Shown: piece after piece, positions 1 through 11,183 of the stretch
Layout: each line of letters begins with the position of its first letter
How positions within the stretch are numbered: position 1 is the stretch's first letter
NCBI GenBank assembly: GCA_947471745.1
Contig: CANJKZ010000922.1
Location: 2,906,001-2,970,000 of the forward strand
Length of the DNA stretch: 64,000 nucleotides
From: Closterium sp. Naga37s-1
Lineage: Eukaryota > Streptophyta > Zygnematophyceae > Desmidiales > Closteriaceae
Direction: 5' to 3'
Position numbers and translations under genes: made by a program
The notes under the pieces: model-generated
The model's input: the letters and a program-made list of their open reading frames with translations, nothing else
The model's database searches: none
What the model was told of the DNA's origin: nothing

Positions 1-389
1 CCTCACGCTGCCATCGTGCTGCCAGCAGCGTTCTGGAAGCATCCATGCGCTGCTGGCAGCAAAACGACGCAAAACGATGCTGGCAGCATCATTACATGCT
101 GCCAGCACGGAGGGATGTTGCCAGCAGTGGCAGCTTTGCTGCATCCCACATGTGGCAAGTGGGGGCGCTGCATGCATCACCACCGAGGTCGTCATGTTTC
201 AATGAATCTGGCCCCTGGGTGGTTTGTACACACTTTGCAAACGTTACAGAGTACTTATATTTTTTTCCATTTATAAGACTTTTAAGACACCCTAAACCAT
301 CCCAAATACAAGATAACCCAAACATTTTGAGTAGTGTACGAGATAAGACATATATGTCTACTATCCGGGCGATGACGGTATTCGTAACA
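1..389 (-). repeat. Copia-D 3' LTR (partial or unbounded at left)
   Basis: On the minus strand the sequence after the RNase H region reads as a purine tract (complement of 390-400, CCCCCCTTCAC) followed at once by TGTTACGAAT, the usual layout of polypurine tract plus 3' LTR start. A TATA-like stretch lies on the minus strand near 250-265. The far end of the LTR was not found; it may lie outside the window. Bases 1-140 carry imperfect copies of a GCTGCCAGCA motif. Confidence 0.6.
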
Positions 390-396
390 CCCCCCT

Positions 397-879
397 TCAC
401 TCCTGGCCGTAGCACGTCTTGACCCGCTTGACTACTCCGCTGAGTTCGGAGCAGTGCTGGTACTGCTGACGTGACAGTCGCTTCGTGAGGAAGTCAACTG
501 CCATGTCTCCCGCTGGGCAATAGGTTAGGTCAGCCTTGCCCTTGTCAACTTCGTCCTTGACGAAGAAGTACCGTAGCACAATGTGTTTGGTGCAGTTGAC
601 GAACCCAGGCTTGTTCGCGATCCTGCTCGCGCTCTGGTTGTCGCAGTGCAGGCGAAAGGTGGGAGAAGATGGATTTTTTGCCTCCTGTAGGAGCTCTTGT
701 AGGTAGAGCCCTTCGCGAACGGCTGCCGTCGCGGCGATGAATTCAGCTTCCGCTGACGTCAGGGCAACCAGCTCCTGTTTCCGCGAATTCCAGGAGACAG
801 GTCCTGTTGGCTCGAGGCGGAATAAGAACCCTGTTATGGACCGTCGATTGTCGGGATCAGCAGCATGATCGGCGTCCAC
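397..879 (-). pseudogene. Copia-D RNase H domain, broken
   Basis: The 160-residue minus-strand frame has the copia RNase H landmarks: SWNSRKQELVALTSAEAEF near residues 30-48, LHCDNQSA near 76-83, and HIVLRYFFV near 99-107, then DFLTKRL close to the end. It continues the polymerase of Copia-D but is separated from the RT frame by stops and frame changes at about 880-1277. The last codons run to the polypurine tract and 3' LTR, as expected. Confidence 0.85.
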
Positions 880-1277
880 GTAGCCGATGAGATTGAAGGA
901 GGAGGGTGGGACTGTGGAGTAGCAGAGTCCGACGTTGAGTGTTGAGATGAAGAACTACAGGGCCCGCTGAAGATCCAGGAGATTCTCAGCCGTTGGTTTG
1001 CAGGAGTACTGAGCCAGCTGGCTCGCGATGTATGAAAGATCGGGCCTGCAGGTAACAAAGGCGAAGAGAACGCATCCCAGCTACTGCTGGTAAGTCTAAA
1101 GCCCAGCGGGGGACAGGGCTTTGTTGTCAGGCTTGTGGTTGGGTCCTGGAGTGCGGTAAGGGGTGGAGAGTGGTGCAGGTGCAATGTTGAAGCGCTTGCC
1201 AAGTTCTTATGCATACTTGGCTGCTGAGAGATGAACGGCTTTTGACGAGTAAGAGATGTTAAGACCGAGAAATTGCT

Positions 1278-2448
1278 TCACGTCATGGTTGCAGGTGATG
1301 TCGACGCGCCCTGCGAGATTTTTCTCGAACTGCTCAAGCAGCTCGTTGCTTGACCCTGTGTAGAGGAGGTTGTCGACGTAGACGTGAGCAGGATGTATTT
1401 GTCGAGGAAATCGCGGCGGTAAATCCCTGGATCGTGAGGCAGCTGCTTGAAGCCTATTTCAAGCAAGATGTTGTGCAGGTACTGCTGCCAGAGCCTTGGC
1501 GCTGGTTTGATCCCGTAGAGAGACTTTCGCAGCTGGCACACGCGTGAATCCCCTTCGCCGTATATGTGCGATTGCTCCACGTAGATTACAGCAGCCACTA
1601 ACGCGTAGAGGAACGCGTTCTTCACGTCGATCTGCCGAAGTGGTAAGTGACTTGCGGCGGCGATGGCGAGAAGGATTCTGACGGAGGTATGACGGCTGAC
1701 CGACGCAAACGTCTGGTCAAAGTCGATGCCGTGCCTCTGGTCGTACCCGCTCACGACCCGGCGCGCCTTAAATCGCTCGATCGTGCCGTCCGCTGTGGTC
1801 TTCACGCGGAAGACCCATTTCCCGGAGAGAATCTTTCTCCCCTTGATTGCCGCTCGATCGACGAGCACCTTGATTCGGGACTCAAGTGCCTTGATTTCTG
1901 CATCCATCGCCTTGCGCCATTCCTTACGGCGTGGTCCCGTGAGTGCTTGGCGCGGATTCTTCAGCTGGATGACACGTGGCGCCGTTGAGGTGGCGGTGTG
2001 GAGCTCGAGAAGCTGCAGTCTAGAGACGGTGCTGTCGTGGCGATGCTGCGGGATAACATCGTGCACGTCATCACCGTCGCTCTCTGGTTCAGATGGTGCT
2101 GGCGGTGCTGCGCCTCTACCGCTTCCTCCTGCTCCACCGATTCCTCCTCCAGGGGAATCGTCGTCGTCGTCGTTGTCGTTGTGGCAATCACCTCTTGTGA
2201 AATCACCTCTGGTGTCCTGCTCCAGGATAGTCACGGCGGCTTCGTCTTCGGGTGTGGCATAGCTGTGCCCGTCGTTGGCGTAAACGCGATTCGCGTTTGC
2301 CCGCTCGTCTTCGCGGAATTGCTCGAGGAAGAGCCGCTCGTAGATGATAAAATCGCGCGCGTTCGTGACCTTCTGGCTAATGAGGTACACGATGGGCCAT
2401 GCCTTGTGCTCGTGGCTGATGCCGAGGTGAATTCCCCAGCGCGCGCGG
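1278..2448 (-). pseudogene. Copia-D reverse transcriptase, frameshifted at the active site
   Basis: The minus-strand frame shows GKWVFRVKTTADGTIERFKA, then DVKNAFLYA and SLYGIKPAPRLWQQYL, all copia RT signatures. The frame shifts just before the catalytic box; in the neighbouring frame the box reads YVDN where functional enzymes have YVDD, so the second aspartate is lost as well. An acidic, glycine-rich linker precedes the RT. A solo LTR at 2449 separates this piece from the integrase. It cannot make an active enzyme. Confidence 0.85.
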
Positions 2449-2588
2449 TGTCAGAATAGTGAAGGAATGAATGAAACAGAGAAGAGGGTTTGACTAGCAA
2501 ACATTGGGATACATATAGCAAACCCTAACAGGGCTGTACTCACTATAGAGTACCCCACTGCAGGCTAGACAAACTACACATTCTGACA
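2449..2588 (-). repeat. Solo LTR of SL-Copia in Copia-D (TSD CGCGG)
   Basis: A 140-bp unit starts TGTCAGAAT and ends ATTCTGACA, a perfect 9-bp terminal inversion. It is flanked by the 5-bp duplication CGCGG at 2444-2448 and 2589-2593. Copia-D sequence continues on both sides, so only one LTR remains after LTR-LTR recombination. Internal blocks match the other SL-Copia LTRs in minus orientation. It belongs to the same subtype as the LTR at 6303. Confidence 0.93.
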
Positions 2589-3290
2589 CGCGGCTTGCGA
2601 ATTTCCCGATAGTTGACGTTGGCGGGCGGTACAGCACCATGCATCCCCGCACGCGGAGCATGGATGTGTCGCCCTTGGTCCCTGTCCACTTCAGGTGCGG
2701 CAACAAGTTGCCGATGATGGTAGTGGTTGATAGTAGGTCGTGCACCCGCACGGCGTGGTGCATTGCGTAGTTCCAATTTATTGGCAGAAGCTTCGATTGC
2801 TCCATCAGCGCCCGCACCTTCGTCATGAGCATACGGTTCGTGCGTTCAGCTACGCCCTGCTGCAGATGCGCGTAGGGGAGGGAAATGTGATGCTCGATTC
2901 CCTTCTGCGCCAGATAATCCTGCAACTCCTTGCTCCTGAATTCCGCTGCGCCGTCCGATTGCCATATTTTCAGCTCCCCAAATTGCAGCTGCGCGTGCGC
3001 CAGCCAAAGGCAGAAGACTTCGTATGCTCTGCTGCGCGCCTCTACATTTACGATCTAGACGTAGCGTATTCCCGCGTCGGCGATGGTGAGCGTATACAGC
3101 TCGTCGTTGATTCCGCAATGGCCCACATTGAGGAATTCGATGTACACCTTGTGCTGCTTGGGGTAGCGGTTGGTTCCTGGTTCGAGCAACGGGAACGGTT
3201 GGTGACTTAGCGTGGCTTCGGGGCAGACGGTGCAATCATGCGGCTGTGTTGTGCTCCTCACCTCAAATCCATCAGGGCGCAAGAGCGCAC
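2589..3290 (-). pseudogene. Copia-D integrase core, broken
   Basis: Minus-strand frames contain the start of the catalytic core near 3060-3150 and, at 2589-2925, the region GIEHHISLPYAHLQQGVAER, which holds the third catalytic residue (the E of AER), followed by the usual copia C-terminal stretch. The middle of the core is readable only after frame changes. Upstream, CTVCPEA is the C-x2-C half of the zinc-binding GAG-pre-integrase domain; its histidine half lies beyond the solo LTR at 3291. Confidence 0.8.
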
Positions 3291-3417
3291 TGTGAATAAA
3301 TAGGAATGAGTGATTGACTAGGAAATGAGTTGGGTACAAATATGAACCCTAGGAAACTGTACCCCATAGTGTCTACCCCACTACAGACTAGACAGACTAT
3401 GTGATTAATGTTTGACG
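3291..3417 (-). repeat. Second solo LTR in Copia-D (TSD CGCAC)
   Basis: A 127-bp unit begins TGTGAATAAA, ends TTTGACG (the last base changed from the expected A), and is flanked by CGCAC at 3286-3290 and 3418-3422. Its internal blocks (GTACAA, AACCCTA, TACCCCACTACAG) align with the other short LTRs in minus orientation. It splits the zinc-binding domain of the Copia-D integrase. It is more diverged than the solo LTR at 2449, so it is probably older. Confidence 0.85.
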
Positions 3418-5330
3418 CGCACCTGGTGCAAATACTCCGGCTTCGATGCAATTCTTTAGTGTCGTGCGCGAGGGATGACCAAGGCGCTGGTGCTAGAGAG
3501 CATCGTCGGCGCGGAATCCAGAGGTGTGCATGTAGCGTGCGCGCGCTGCTTCGGGGTCTTCGTCAGGTACTGGGGTAGGTTCCGCTGCTGCTTCTTCTGC
3601 TGTTTCTTCTTTGTCGTTTGCTGTGGTCAACATCAGCGCCAAGAACCTGTCGATAATTACGGAGAAGGGGATGTTGGTCCCAGGGATGGTTCCCGGGACA
3701 AAAGTTGGTTCGCGCGGCTCGGGTTCAGGCCCCTAAACAGTACGGCAGAGGTAGAAGGCTCGTTACCCCAGTCAATATTGTCCCAAGGGTCGTGGTGCGG
3801 CAGGATGTCAGGTGGGGGTAGTGTGTAATGCGGCGCGGAGGGCGACCAAGAGGAAAAACAAGAGGTACTGCCTGGTTTTCTTCTCCCCCACCTTGGGTCC
3901 TTGCGGGAAGCTCCCCAGCCTTCGCCGGAAGTGCCCCAACCGCTTGTCTCGCCGCTAGATGCGGCGCCCTACCCGCTAGTGATGGCACCAGTTGCGGTGC
4001 CCCATCCGCCAATGTCGCTCGCACCCCATCCGCCAGCGCTTCCCCACCCCCCTTCATTGGAGGCGTTCTCCTCTTCTCCACATCCGCTTGAGGCGAACGT
4101 GCCGCGCGATTCCGTAAGGCTCCGTTGGCGAAGCTCTTCCGCCTCGCGTCGCGCCAGTTCCTCTTCTTGCGCCACGGTGAGTTTTGTCGAAGGGTCGCGC
4201 CAGTGGGGGTAGATCTCCATGAATTTCTCCTTTGTGTAAGGTCGCGGCACGCGTTGAGCATCGAAGGTGCCAACGCCGGTGCCACGCAGGATTCCCTGAA
4301 GGTGTTGCGACGCTGACCCGGGGAGGGGATGTTACTCCGTTCCAAAGTCACATCGTGTTGCGACTTCGAGCTCCAAGGTTGACATTCCTTCTTCAGGCGG
4401 TGCTTCCCGCTCTACTGCGGCGATGGCGGCAAGGCCACGGCCAGCAATCGCGCTTGTTGAGGCAGTGGGTGTGTGGCAACCTCTACAGATGCCGTCTGGG
4501 TCGGGGTCATGCAGCGCCAGCTCGCGCGGGTGAGGGTGATGCGGCACCCATGGTCTTCCGTCAGGGTGTTTCCAGTCGCGCCAGTGAATGTGTTCGAAGC
4601 GCAGGGGAACGAGATCGATGATTTTCTACGAATCACCACTGCAGTCGGGAATGTCAAAGTCGAGGATGTATACTCCGTTCTCGGAGTGCGCGCGTCCGAT
4701 CTGCTTGCGTGCCTTGTTCGGCGCGGTCAAGTAAAGCAGGATGTTGCACGTCTCGAGGTCGGTGCTGAGGTCAACTCCGCAGTCCATGAGTTGCACTGCC
4801 GAGAGAAGATGGAAGCGCAAAATCTACACAATCAGCACGTCGTTCAGCGTGATATGCGTCCTGCTCCCTCGAGCCTTGAGCACCACGATCCCTTGCACGC
4901 AGACGTATGTTGTTGGCCACGGTGACATAGGTCACGGCAGAAGTGGGGACGGCGTTGGATATGTAACGATCAAAGCCCACCATATGCTGCCCACAGCAGC
5001 TGTCTAGGTACCACGCGTTGTAGCGCCTGTTGTTGTTACGTGCGAGCAGCGCCCGTCCCGGAGTAACGTTATGCGGTGTGTCAAACTTGAGAAAATGTTC
5101 GCGCGAGATCCAATCGATCGGAGCTGCCCGCTAATCAGATACATGCGGGGAACTTTCAAGCAGCGGGAATGGGAGATTCCAGTCTTGGTTGTCGTCATTG
5201 CTGAAATCGTGGCGCGTGCTGAACGAATTGTTGTTCGAGAACACTCCGATTGGGTGACGTGCTGGCTCAGGTGATGGCGTGCGCACGCGGGGATGACGCG
5301 ATCCGCTTGTCATCGTCATGTTGCCCATGA
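3418..5330 (-). pseudogene. Copia-D protease and protease-integrase spacer, broken
   Basis: Near 4975-5015 the minus strand encodes AWYLDSCCGQHM, matching the copia aspartic protease site W-x-L-D-S-G-A-x-x-H-M with the glycine and alanine lost. Further down, 3969-4250 encodes a charged segment starting MPRPYTKEKFMEIYPHWRDP with a glutamate/arginine-rich stretch. I read 3418-4970 as the decayed spacer between protease and integrase; apart from the protease box no catalytic motif is visible. Confidence 0.55.
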
Positions 5331-5445
5331 CGTTGCAGACGGGGGCAGTCTGTGATGGCTGCTGTTGTTGATGATGAACCGATGGGTTCAGGTTGCGCGA
5401 CAGGGGTTGGTGCCACTGGGCTTGACGCGTGTCGTTTCGTGCGTC

Positions 5446-6146
5446 TTATCGGCCAGACCAGTTGCTCGGATTGGTCTGACGAGGGCGAGATTGGAACTTG
5501 CATCGATCTGCCAGGTGCCCGAAGTTTATGCAATTTTTGCAGTAAAGGCACCGCGGCCGTCGCTCTTTTGTGTTGTCGTCGTAAAAGGCGAGGCGTTCCC
5601 GGTCTCGTCGCGGCGCTAATTGCTGCAGGTCCATATCCCTTTGTTCGACAAGAAGGGCGGCGCATAGGGCGGCCTCCAAGATGACCCCCTGCTGTCGGAG
5701 CAGCGCCTTGCAGAGCTGCCATTCTGGGCCGAGCCCTTGAAGCACAATATTCACGAAGATTTCTTCGGAAATGTTGCTTCCCAACTTCGCGTAAGCTCTG
5801 ACAGCGATTAATGTAGCTGTTGGCCTTCTACCCTGGGGCTAGCTGATGGAGCACGCGGCTCGATGAAACCGAATCTTTCGGTTGGTACACACCGTTCAAG
5901 TGGCGCCAAGCGTCAAGGGCTGGATGTCTTTTACGATCGAATGCTCAATTGCTCCGCTGGCGACATGTTTCGCAGGAGAACCCCGTACGCCATCAACGAC
6001 TCGTTGTAGTACTGCGCCCTGGCGTTAGCAGTATCTTCAGCAGGTCTCGAGTAGCTCCCGTCAAAATAATGGAATATTTGCATGTTTTGCAGCAGCAGCT
6101 CCAGCTCGAAGCTCCTCGTATAGAAGTCTCTGCCGTCAAAGCACAC
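5446..6146 (-). pseudogene. Copia-D Gag with zinc knuckle, broken
   Basis: The frame at 5931-6146 encodes a copia Gag N-terminus (LELLLQNMQIFHYFDGS and YNESLMAYGVLLRNMSP). After a break, 5446-5784 gives the Gag C-terminal part ending in CLYCKNCINFGHLADRC, a CCHC-type knuckle with extra residues between the second cysteine and the histidine. Gag packages the element RNA. The two halves are in different frames. Confidence 0.8.
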
Positions 6147-6302
6147 ACTTGTCTATTTTTGATATGCTAAAAAACCTTGATTCGCAGAGAGAATTGCTTC
6201 TTCGCTGGGACGGGGGGTCTTGGGGGTTGAGCCATTTGTGTTGAGAGAGAAGGTGTGCGGGGCGGTATTATGGCCAATTGAGGCCGGTTGAGAGGGTTGG
6301 GA
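6147..6302. other. Gap between Copia-D and the next element
   Basis: There is no ORF, LTR or primer site that I can recognise. It is probably residual Copia-D leader or old host sequence. The 5 bases before 6303 (TGGGA) are not repeated after the partner end at 9731. Confidence 0.5.
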
Positions 6303-6463
6303 TGTCAGAATATGTTATATTTGTCTAGCCTGCAGTGGGGTACTCTATAGCGAGTACAGCCCAATTTAGGGTTTCCTATATGTACTCAACTGCCTGCTAG
6401 TGAAACCCCTCTTCTCTGTTTCCATTCATTCGCTCACTATTCTAACATGGAATCAGAGCAGGT
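6303..6463 (+). repeat. SL-Copia 5' LTR with primer binding site
   Basis: The LTR runs 6303-6447 (145 bp), starting TGTCAGAATA and ending ATTCTAACA. It is followed directly by TGGAATCAGAGCAGGT (6448-6463), a variant of the TGGTATCAGAGC primer site complementary to the 3' end of initiator tRNA-Met. The LTR is of the same subtype as the solo copy at 2449. There is no matching 3' LTR: the interior soon switches to Copia-B sequence. Confidence 0.9.
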
Positions 6464-6825
6464 CGACCCTCATGGGTCGATCCTGTGCATGGGCCCACCG
6501 TTAGCTTCCGCTGCTGCTGTCCTGCCTATCGCGCGCCTCGGGCGCGCGCTGTTTTCCTGCCTGCCGCGCGCTCATGGCGCTCGGGGCGCGCGGCGGTTTT
6601 CTGCCCGTCGCGCAGCCCTGCTGGGTGCGCGGCGGTTTTCTGCGCCCCCGGGGACCTGCGCGTCGCCCCCCCGTCGCCCGTCGAAGCGCCCCCGGGGACC
6701 TGCGCCTCGCCCCCCCGTCGCCCGTCGAGGCGACCTGGGGGGCCACGCGTCCCCCCCCCCCGTCGCCCGTCGCGGCGACCTGGGGGGCCGCGCGTCGCCC
6801 CCCCCCCAGGTCGCCGGAGAATTGG
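6464..6825 (+). repeat. GC-rich leader array of SL-Copia
   Basis: Between the primer site and the switch to Copia-B sequence at about 6826 lies a C/G-rich leader. From ~6640 on it repeats units such as CCCGTCGAGGCGACCTGGGG several times with changes. Every SL-Copia copy in the window has a GC-rich repeat leader here, but the repeat units differ from copy to copy. An open frame crosses it, but the composition gives no sign of a real protein. Confidence 0.7.
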
Positions 6826-8933
6826 ATGTGGAGAATCTGATGTACAAGGATTGGAAGGCGGAGAATGAGGCGAAGATAGGCATGCGGTTTGGGGAGGTGA
6901 AGAGTTCCGGTTTGGAGCATGTGGAGCTGCCCTTGGAGCTGAGCAGCAGCAGCACCACCACAAGGCAATCTTCCCTTGTGAATGGGGGAGAGGAGGCCAA
7001 GGATGCAGAGGAAGAAGAGGAGGAGGTGCAGCAAGTGAGCGAGCGTGCACCGACACTTCCTTCTCGCACTACGAGTGCTCCACGGATCCGAGTCACCCCG
7101 CAGCAACGCCAAGGCCTTCATGTCCCTGCAGCTGAGGAGGAAGGAAGGGGCAAGAGGAGAATTCAAGCCCCTAATAGGCTGACCTATGATGCATTGGGGA
7201 AGCCAGCCAAGTCAGCTCTGGCCGGAGCGGCACTTATAGTTGGAGATGACGAGGAGAGTGACTACGAGGAGTGTGCCTTCGCGTTCTTCTCTCCGGTGGA
7301 GATGCCGGGGGAACCAGCAACTCTCAAGGAGGCCTTGGAGAGTAGTGATGCTGAGGAGTGGAAGAAGGCAATGGAGAGTGAGCTGAAGAGCATTGAGGAG
7401 AACAGCACGTGGGAATTGGTGGAGCTACCGGAGGGGCATAAGGCGATTACGTCCAAGTGACTCTTCAAGATCAAGTCCGACGCCGACGGCAAGATCGAGC
7501 GCTACAAGTCTAGGCTTGTGGCGAAGGGGTACCAGCAGAAGGAGAAGGTGGACTATAAGGAGTTGTTTGCTCCTGTGGTGAAGCCGACGACGCTGAGAAC
7601 CCTACTCGCGGGTGCTGCCATCAAAGGATGGGTGGTGAAACAAATGGACGTGACAACCGCATTCCTCAACGGCGTCCTAGAGGAAGAGATTTTCATGGCG
7701 CAGCCAGAGGGGTTCGATGATGGTAGTGGCAGAGTTTTGAAGCTGAAAAAGGCCCTTTATGGACTGAAGCAGGCCCCTAGGCAGTGGTACTTGAAGTTGC
7801 GAGGAGTTTTGGAGGAGATCGGCTTCACTCCCTCAACGGCCGATCACTCATTGTTCATGCTTGGCGAGGGGGAGCAGAGGAGTTTCATGGTGGTTTATGT
7901 GGATGACATCCTCATTTTCTCACCCTCCTCTGACCTTGTGAAGGAGGTGATGCTGAAGCTTCAAGACAAGTTCAAGTGCAAGGCCCTTGGTGACGTGAGC
8001 TTCTACCTTGGGCTCCACATCGAACGAGATGTGGAGAAGCGATGCATGCGGGTGCATCAACGGAAGTACGTAGAGGCATTGGCTGCCAACTTTGGGCAGA
8101 GTGAAGGCCTTGTGGCTACACCCTTTCCCTCTGGGTTCAAGTGTGTGAAGGGACCAGAGGAGGAGAGCGTTGGTGAAGAGGAGAGGCGCCGTTTTCACTC
8201 GTTGGTGGGCAGCCTCATGTACGCGGCGGTAAACACCCGACCGGACGTCGCGTTTGCTACCGGACAGTTGGCTAGGGTTGTTCAATGCCCTAACGAGGAG
8301 CAGGTAGCAGCTGGAATGAGGGTGGCCAAGTATCTTGGCCAAACACCGACCGTTGGGCTGCAATACTCGGCGGCGGCGCAAAGGCGCCAAAAGGGCGCGG
8401 ATGGTATTGAACCCGGGCGTTTGTTCCTCACCGCATTCTCGTATGCTTCTTTTGCATCAGAACCAGAGGACATGACAAGTGTTGGAGGGTTCATTTGCTG
8501 TGTTGGTGGAGGCCCAACTGCTTGGGAGAGCAAGAAGCAGGTGGATCAAGCATTGAGCTCGGTGGAGTCCAAGTACATGGCACTCTTTCGTGCCGTACGG
8601 GAGATTGTGTGGCAGCGGCGTCTGTTGGCCGAATAAGGGGAGGAGCAGCAAGGACCTACCCCACTCTAGTGTGACAGCCAGGGTGCCATTGCTCTTGCTA
8701 AGAACCCTGTGTTGCATGGCCTCACCAAGCACATGAGGGTGAAGTGGCATTGGACGAGGAGCATGGTGGCGGCGGGTGAAGTTGAGTTGCACTATGTGAA
8801 GACGACAAGGCAGCCAGCTGACATGATGACCAAGAGGCTGGTGTAGCAGTAGCATTGGAAGTGTTGCAAGCTGGCTGGGATGGCTATGAACTGAGAGAGC
8901 AAGATCCTAAGGCCATCAATCCGAGGGGGAGTT
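6826..8933 (+). pseudogene. Truncated Copia-B pol (end of integrase, RT, RNase H)
   Basis: From about 6826 the sequence matches the 3' half of the intact Copia-B at 35700-42182, in opposite orientation. It encodes the integrase tail (MYKDWKAENEAKIG), an acidic linker, RT (QMDVTTAFLNGVLEEEIF and VVYVDDILIF) and RNase H. Differences from the intact copy include stops at 7458 (W to TGA), 8634 (TAA), TAC to TAG near 8668, and two TAGs near 8845. The RT box itself is intact. It is a dead copy fused to an SL-Copia leader at its 5' end. Confidence 0.9.
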
Positions 8934-9731
8934 TGTTGGTGCAACCCTACGGTTTGCATTCGGCTTGTTGTCCGTGTGCGTGCATGCGTGTGTGCATAGA
9001 ATGGTATGAGGGCATGAAATAATATATATTTCATGCTTACAATAGTGTGTGAATGATGAGGCATGATTTTGAATGTGTGGGTCGAGTCAATAGCGAGTTA
9101 TCGCTAGTCGCGTGTCACGTCGTCGTTTGCGTGTCGTGTGCGGTTTTCTATTTTGTCGTGTGTGGAACGTTCGGCGTGTCGCAGGTGTGTGCAGCAGACT
9201 TCCAAGAACTCAAGGAAGAATTTACCTTGAAGAACCAGAGCCTTGGTTTCAAGAATCAAGTGATTTCGAAGCTCTCCAAAAGGGTAAACTTTAAGATAGT
9301 GAGAATAGTTGCATTACTTTGTGTAGTGTAACATTTCTCTTGGTGTAGGCCCTTGTGGAGGGTAGTTTCGAGACCCTTCGTGGTTGGGGACAGTGTGGCA
9401 CTGTTCCACATCACTGTACCTCGGCTCTTGGGGTTTGTAGGAGCTGGGAGTCATTCCCAACTCGTAACTCTTCCTATCTTGTGTTCTAAGACTATAGTGG
9501 CTGCCATAGTACCGTTCATTCAAACCGACACTGTGTCGTCAATTCTTTATGAAATCGTTTGATTTAAATTGCCTATTGTAGGCAACGTTTAGACGCTCCA
9601 GATCCAAGTTGAATCAGGTCGTTTGAAGCTGTGAGCAGAACGCTATCAACGTTTGAATCCGCTGTGAAGAAATCCGACTGTGCACTCTTTCTTTCGTTTT
9701 AGGCACATTCAAGCCTATTGTGACTATAACA
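8934..9731 (+). repeat. Copia-B 3' LTR
   Basis: This 798-bp unit starts TGTTGGTGCAACCC, after a purine tract CCGAGGGGGAGTT, and ends CTATTGTGACTATAACA. A TATATAT stretch near 9022 is a likely promoter. It is highly similar to the solo LTR at 10269 and more distant from the LTRs of the intact Copia-B outside one conserved block (about 9310-9545). Confidence 0.92.
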
Positions 9732-10268
9732 GGGACCGGGCCGGGCGCGGGCTAGGTACGGGGCCGGGCGCTGGGCGAGGGACGGGGCCGGGCGCTGGGC
9801 GAGGGGCGGGGCCGGGCGCAGGCTAGGGTCGGGGCCGATCGCTGGGCTAGGTACGTGGCCGGGCGGGGCTACGGACCGGGCCGGGCGCAGGCTAGGTACG
9901 GGGCCTGGCGCTGGGCGAGGGATGGGGCCGAGCACTGGGCAAAGGACGGGCCGGGCGCGGGCTAGGTACGGGCCGGGCGCGGGCTAGGTACGCGGCCTGG
10001 CGCTGGCGAGAGACGGAGCCGGGCGCGGGCTAGGTACGGGCCGGTCGCAGGCTAGGTACGAGCCGGTCGCGGGCTAGGTACGGGCCAGGCGCGGGCGTGA
10101 GACGGGGCCGGGCGCGGGCTAGGTACGGGCCGGGCGCGGGCTAGGTACGGGCCGGTCGCGGGCTAGGTACGGGCCGGGCGCGGGCGAGAGACGGGGCCGG
10201 GCGCGGGCTAGGTACGAGCCGGGCGCGGGCGTGAGACGGGGCCGGGCGCGGGCTAGGTACGGGCCGGG
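9732..10268 (-). repeat. 22-bp GC minisatellite in an SL-Copia leader (E4)
   Basis: Many copies of a ~22-bp unit (GGGCTAGGTACGGGCCGGGC) with point and length variants run through the stretch and resume after the solo LTR at 11068-11180. Read on the minus strand this is the leader of the SL-Copia copy whose 5' LTR lies at 11201-11331. It has no coding signal. Confidence 0.85.
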
Positions 10269-11067
10269 TGTTGGTGCAACCCTACGGTTTGCATTCGGCT
10301 TGTTGTCCGTGTGCGTGCATGCGTGTGTGCATGGAATGGTATGAGGGCATGAAATAATATATATTTTATGCTTACAATAGTGTGTGAATGATGAGGCATG
10401 ATTTTGAATGTGTGTGTCGAGTCAATAGCGAGTTATCGCTAGTCGCGTGTCACGTCGTCGTTTGCGTGTCGTGTGCGGTTTTTCTATTTTGTCGTGTGTG
10501 GAACGTTCGGCGTGTCGCAGGTGTGCGCAGCAGACTTCCAAGAACTCAAGGAAGAATTTACCTTGAAGAACCAGAGCCTTGGTTTCAAGAATCAAGTGAT
10601 TTCGAAGCTCTCCAAAAGGGTAACCTTTAAGATAGTGAGAATAGTTGCGTTACTTTGTGTAGTGTAACATTTCTCTTGGTGTAGGCCCTTGTGGAGGGTA
10701 GTTTCGAGATCCTTCGTGGTTGGGGACAGTGTGGCACTGTTCCACATCACTGTACCTCGGCTCTTGGGGTTTGTAGGAGCTGGGAGTCATTCCCAACTCG
10801 TAACTCTTCCTATCTTGTGTTCTAAGACTATAGTGGCTGCCATAGTACCGTTCGTTCAAACCAACGCTGTGTCGTCAATCCTTTATCAAATCGTGCAATC
10901 TAAATTGCTTATTGTAGATGACGTGAAGACGCTCCAGATCCAATTTGAATCAAGTCATTTGCAGCTGTGAGCAGAACGCTATCAACGTTTGAAGCCGCTG
11001 TGCAGAAATCCGTCTGTGCTCTCTATCTTTCGTTTTAGGCACATTCAAGCCTATTGTGACTATAACA
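10269..11067 (+). repeat. Solo LTR of Copia-B in E4 leader (TSD CCGGG)
   Basis: A single 799-bp Copia-B LTR starts TGTTGGTGCA and ends GACTATAACA. It is flanked by CCGGG at 10264-10268 and 11068-11072, with the same GC array on both sides. This is an insertion reduced to a solo LTR by recombination. Confidence 0.93.
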
Positions 11068-11183
11068 CCGGGCACGGGCAAAGAAAGGGGCCGGGCACGG
11101 GGCTAGGGGCCGACGGGCCGCGAAGGCTAGGAGCGACGGGCCTAGGGGGGGTACTCGCAGCGTAGCAGGTGGTGGGCCCAAGG

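Larger units (their letters stand above)
1..6170 (-). mobile_element. Decayed Ty1/copia element 'Copia-D'
   Basis: Reading the minus strand from 6146 down to 397 gives, in order, a copia Gag, a zinc knuckle, an aspartic protease remnant, an integrase, a reverse transcriptase and an RNase H, which is the Ty1/copia order. The frame breaks many times and two short LTRs of another family have landed in it. No 5' LTR is recognisable beyond the Gag start, so the 5' end is probably deleted. Confidence 0.85.

Noticed and set aside
9353-9562. Plus-strand small ORF in Copia-B LTRs as a gene
   Set aside because: The ORF lies within LTR sequence, uses no shared ATG start in all copies, and overlaps the antisense frame. 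I kept only the conservation of the block as a finding.
9732-10268. CRISPR-like array
   Set aside because: The units are contiguous without unique spacers, and the DNA is eukaryotic retrotransposon leader.
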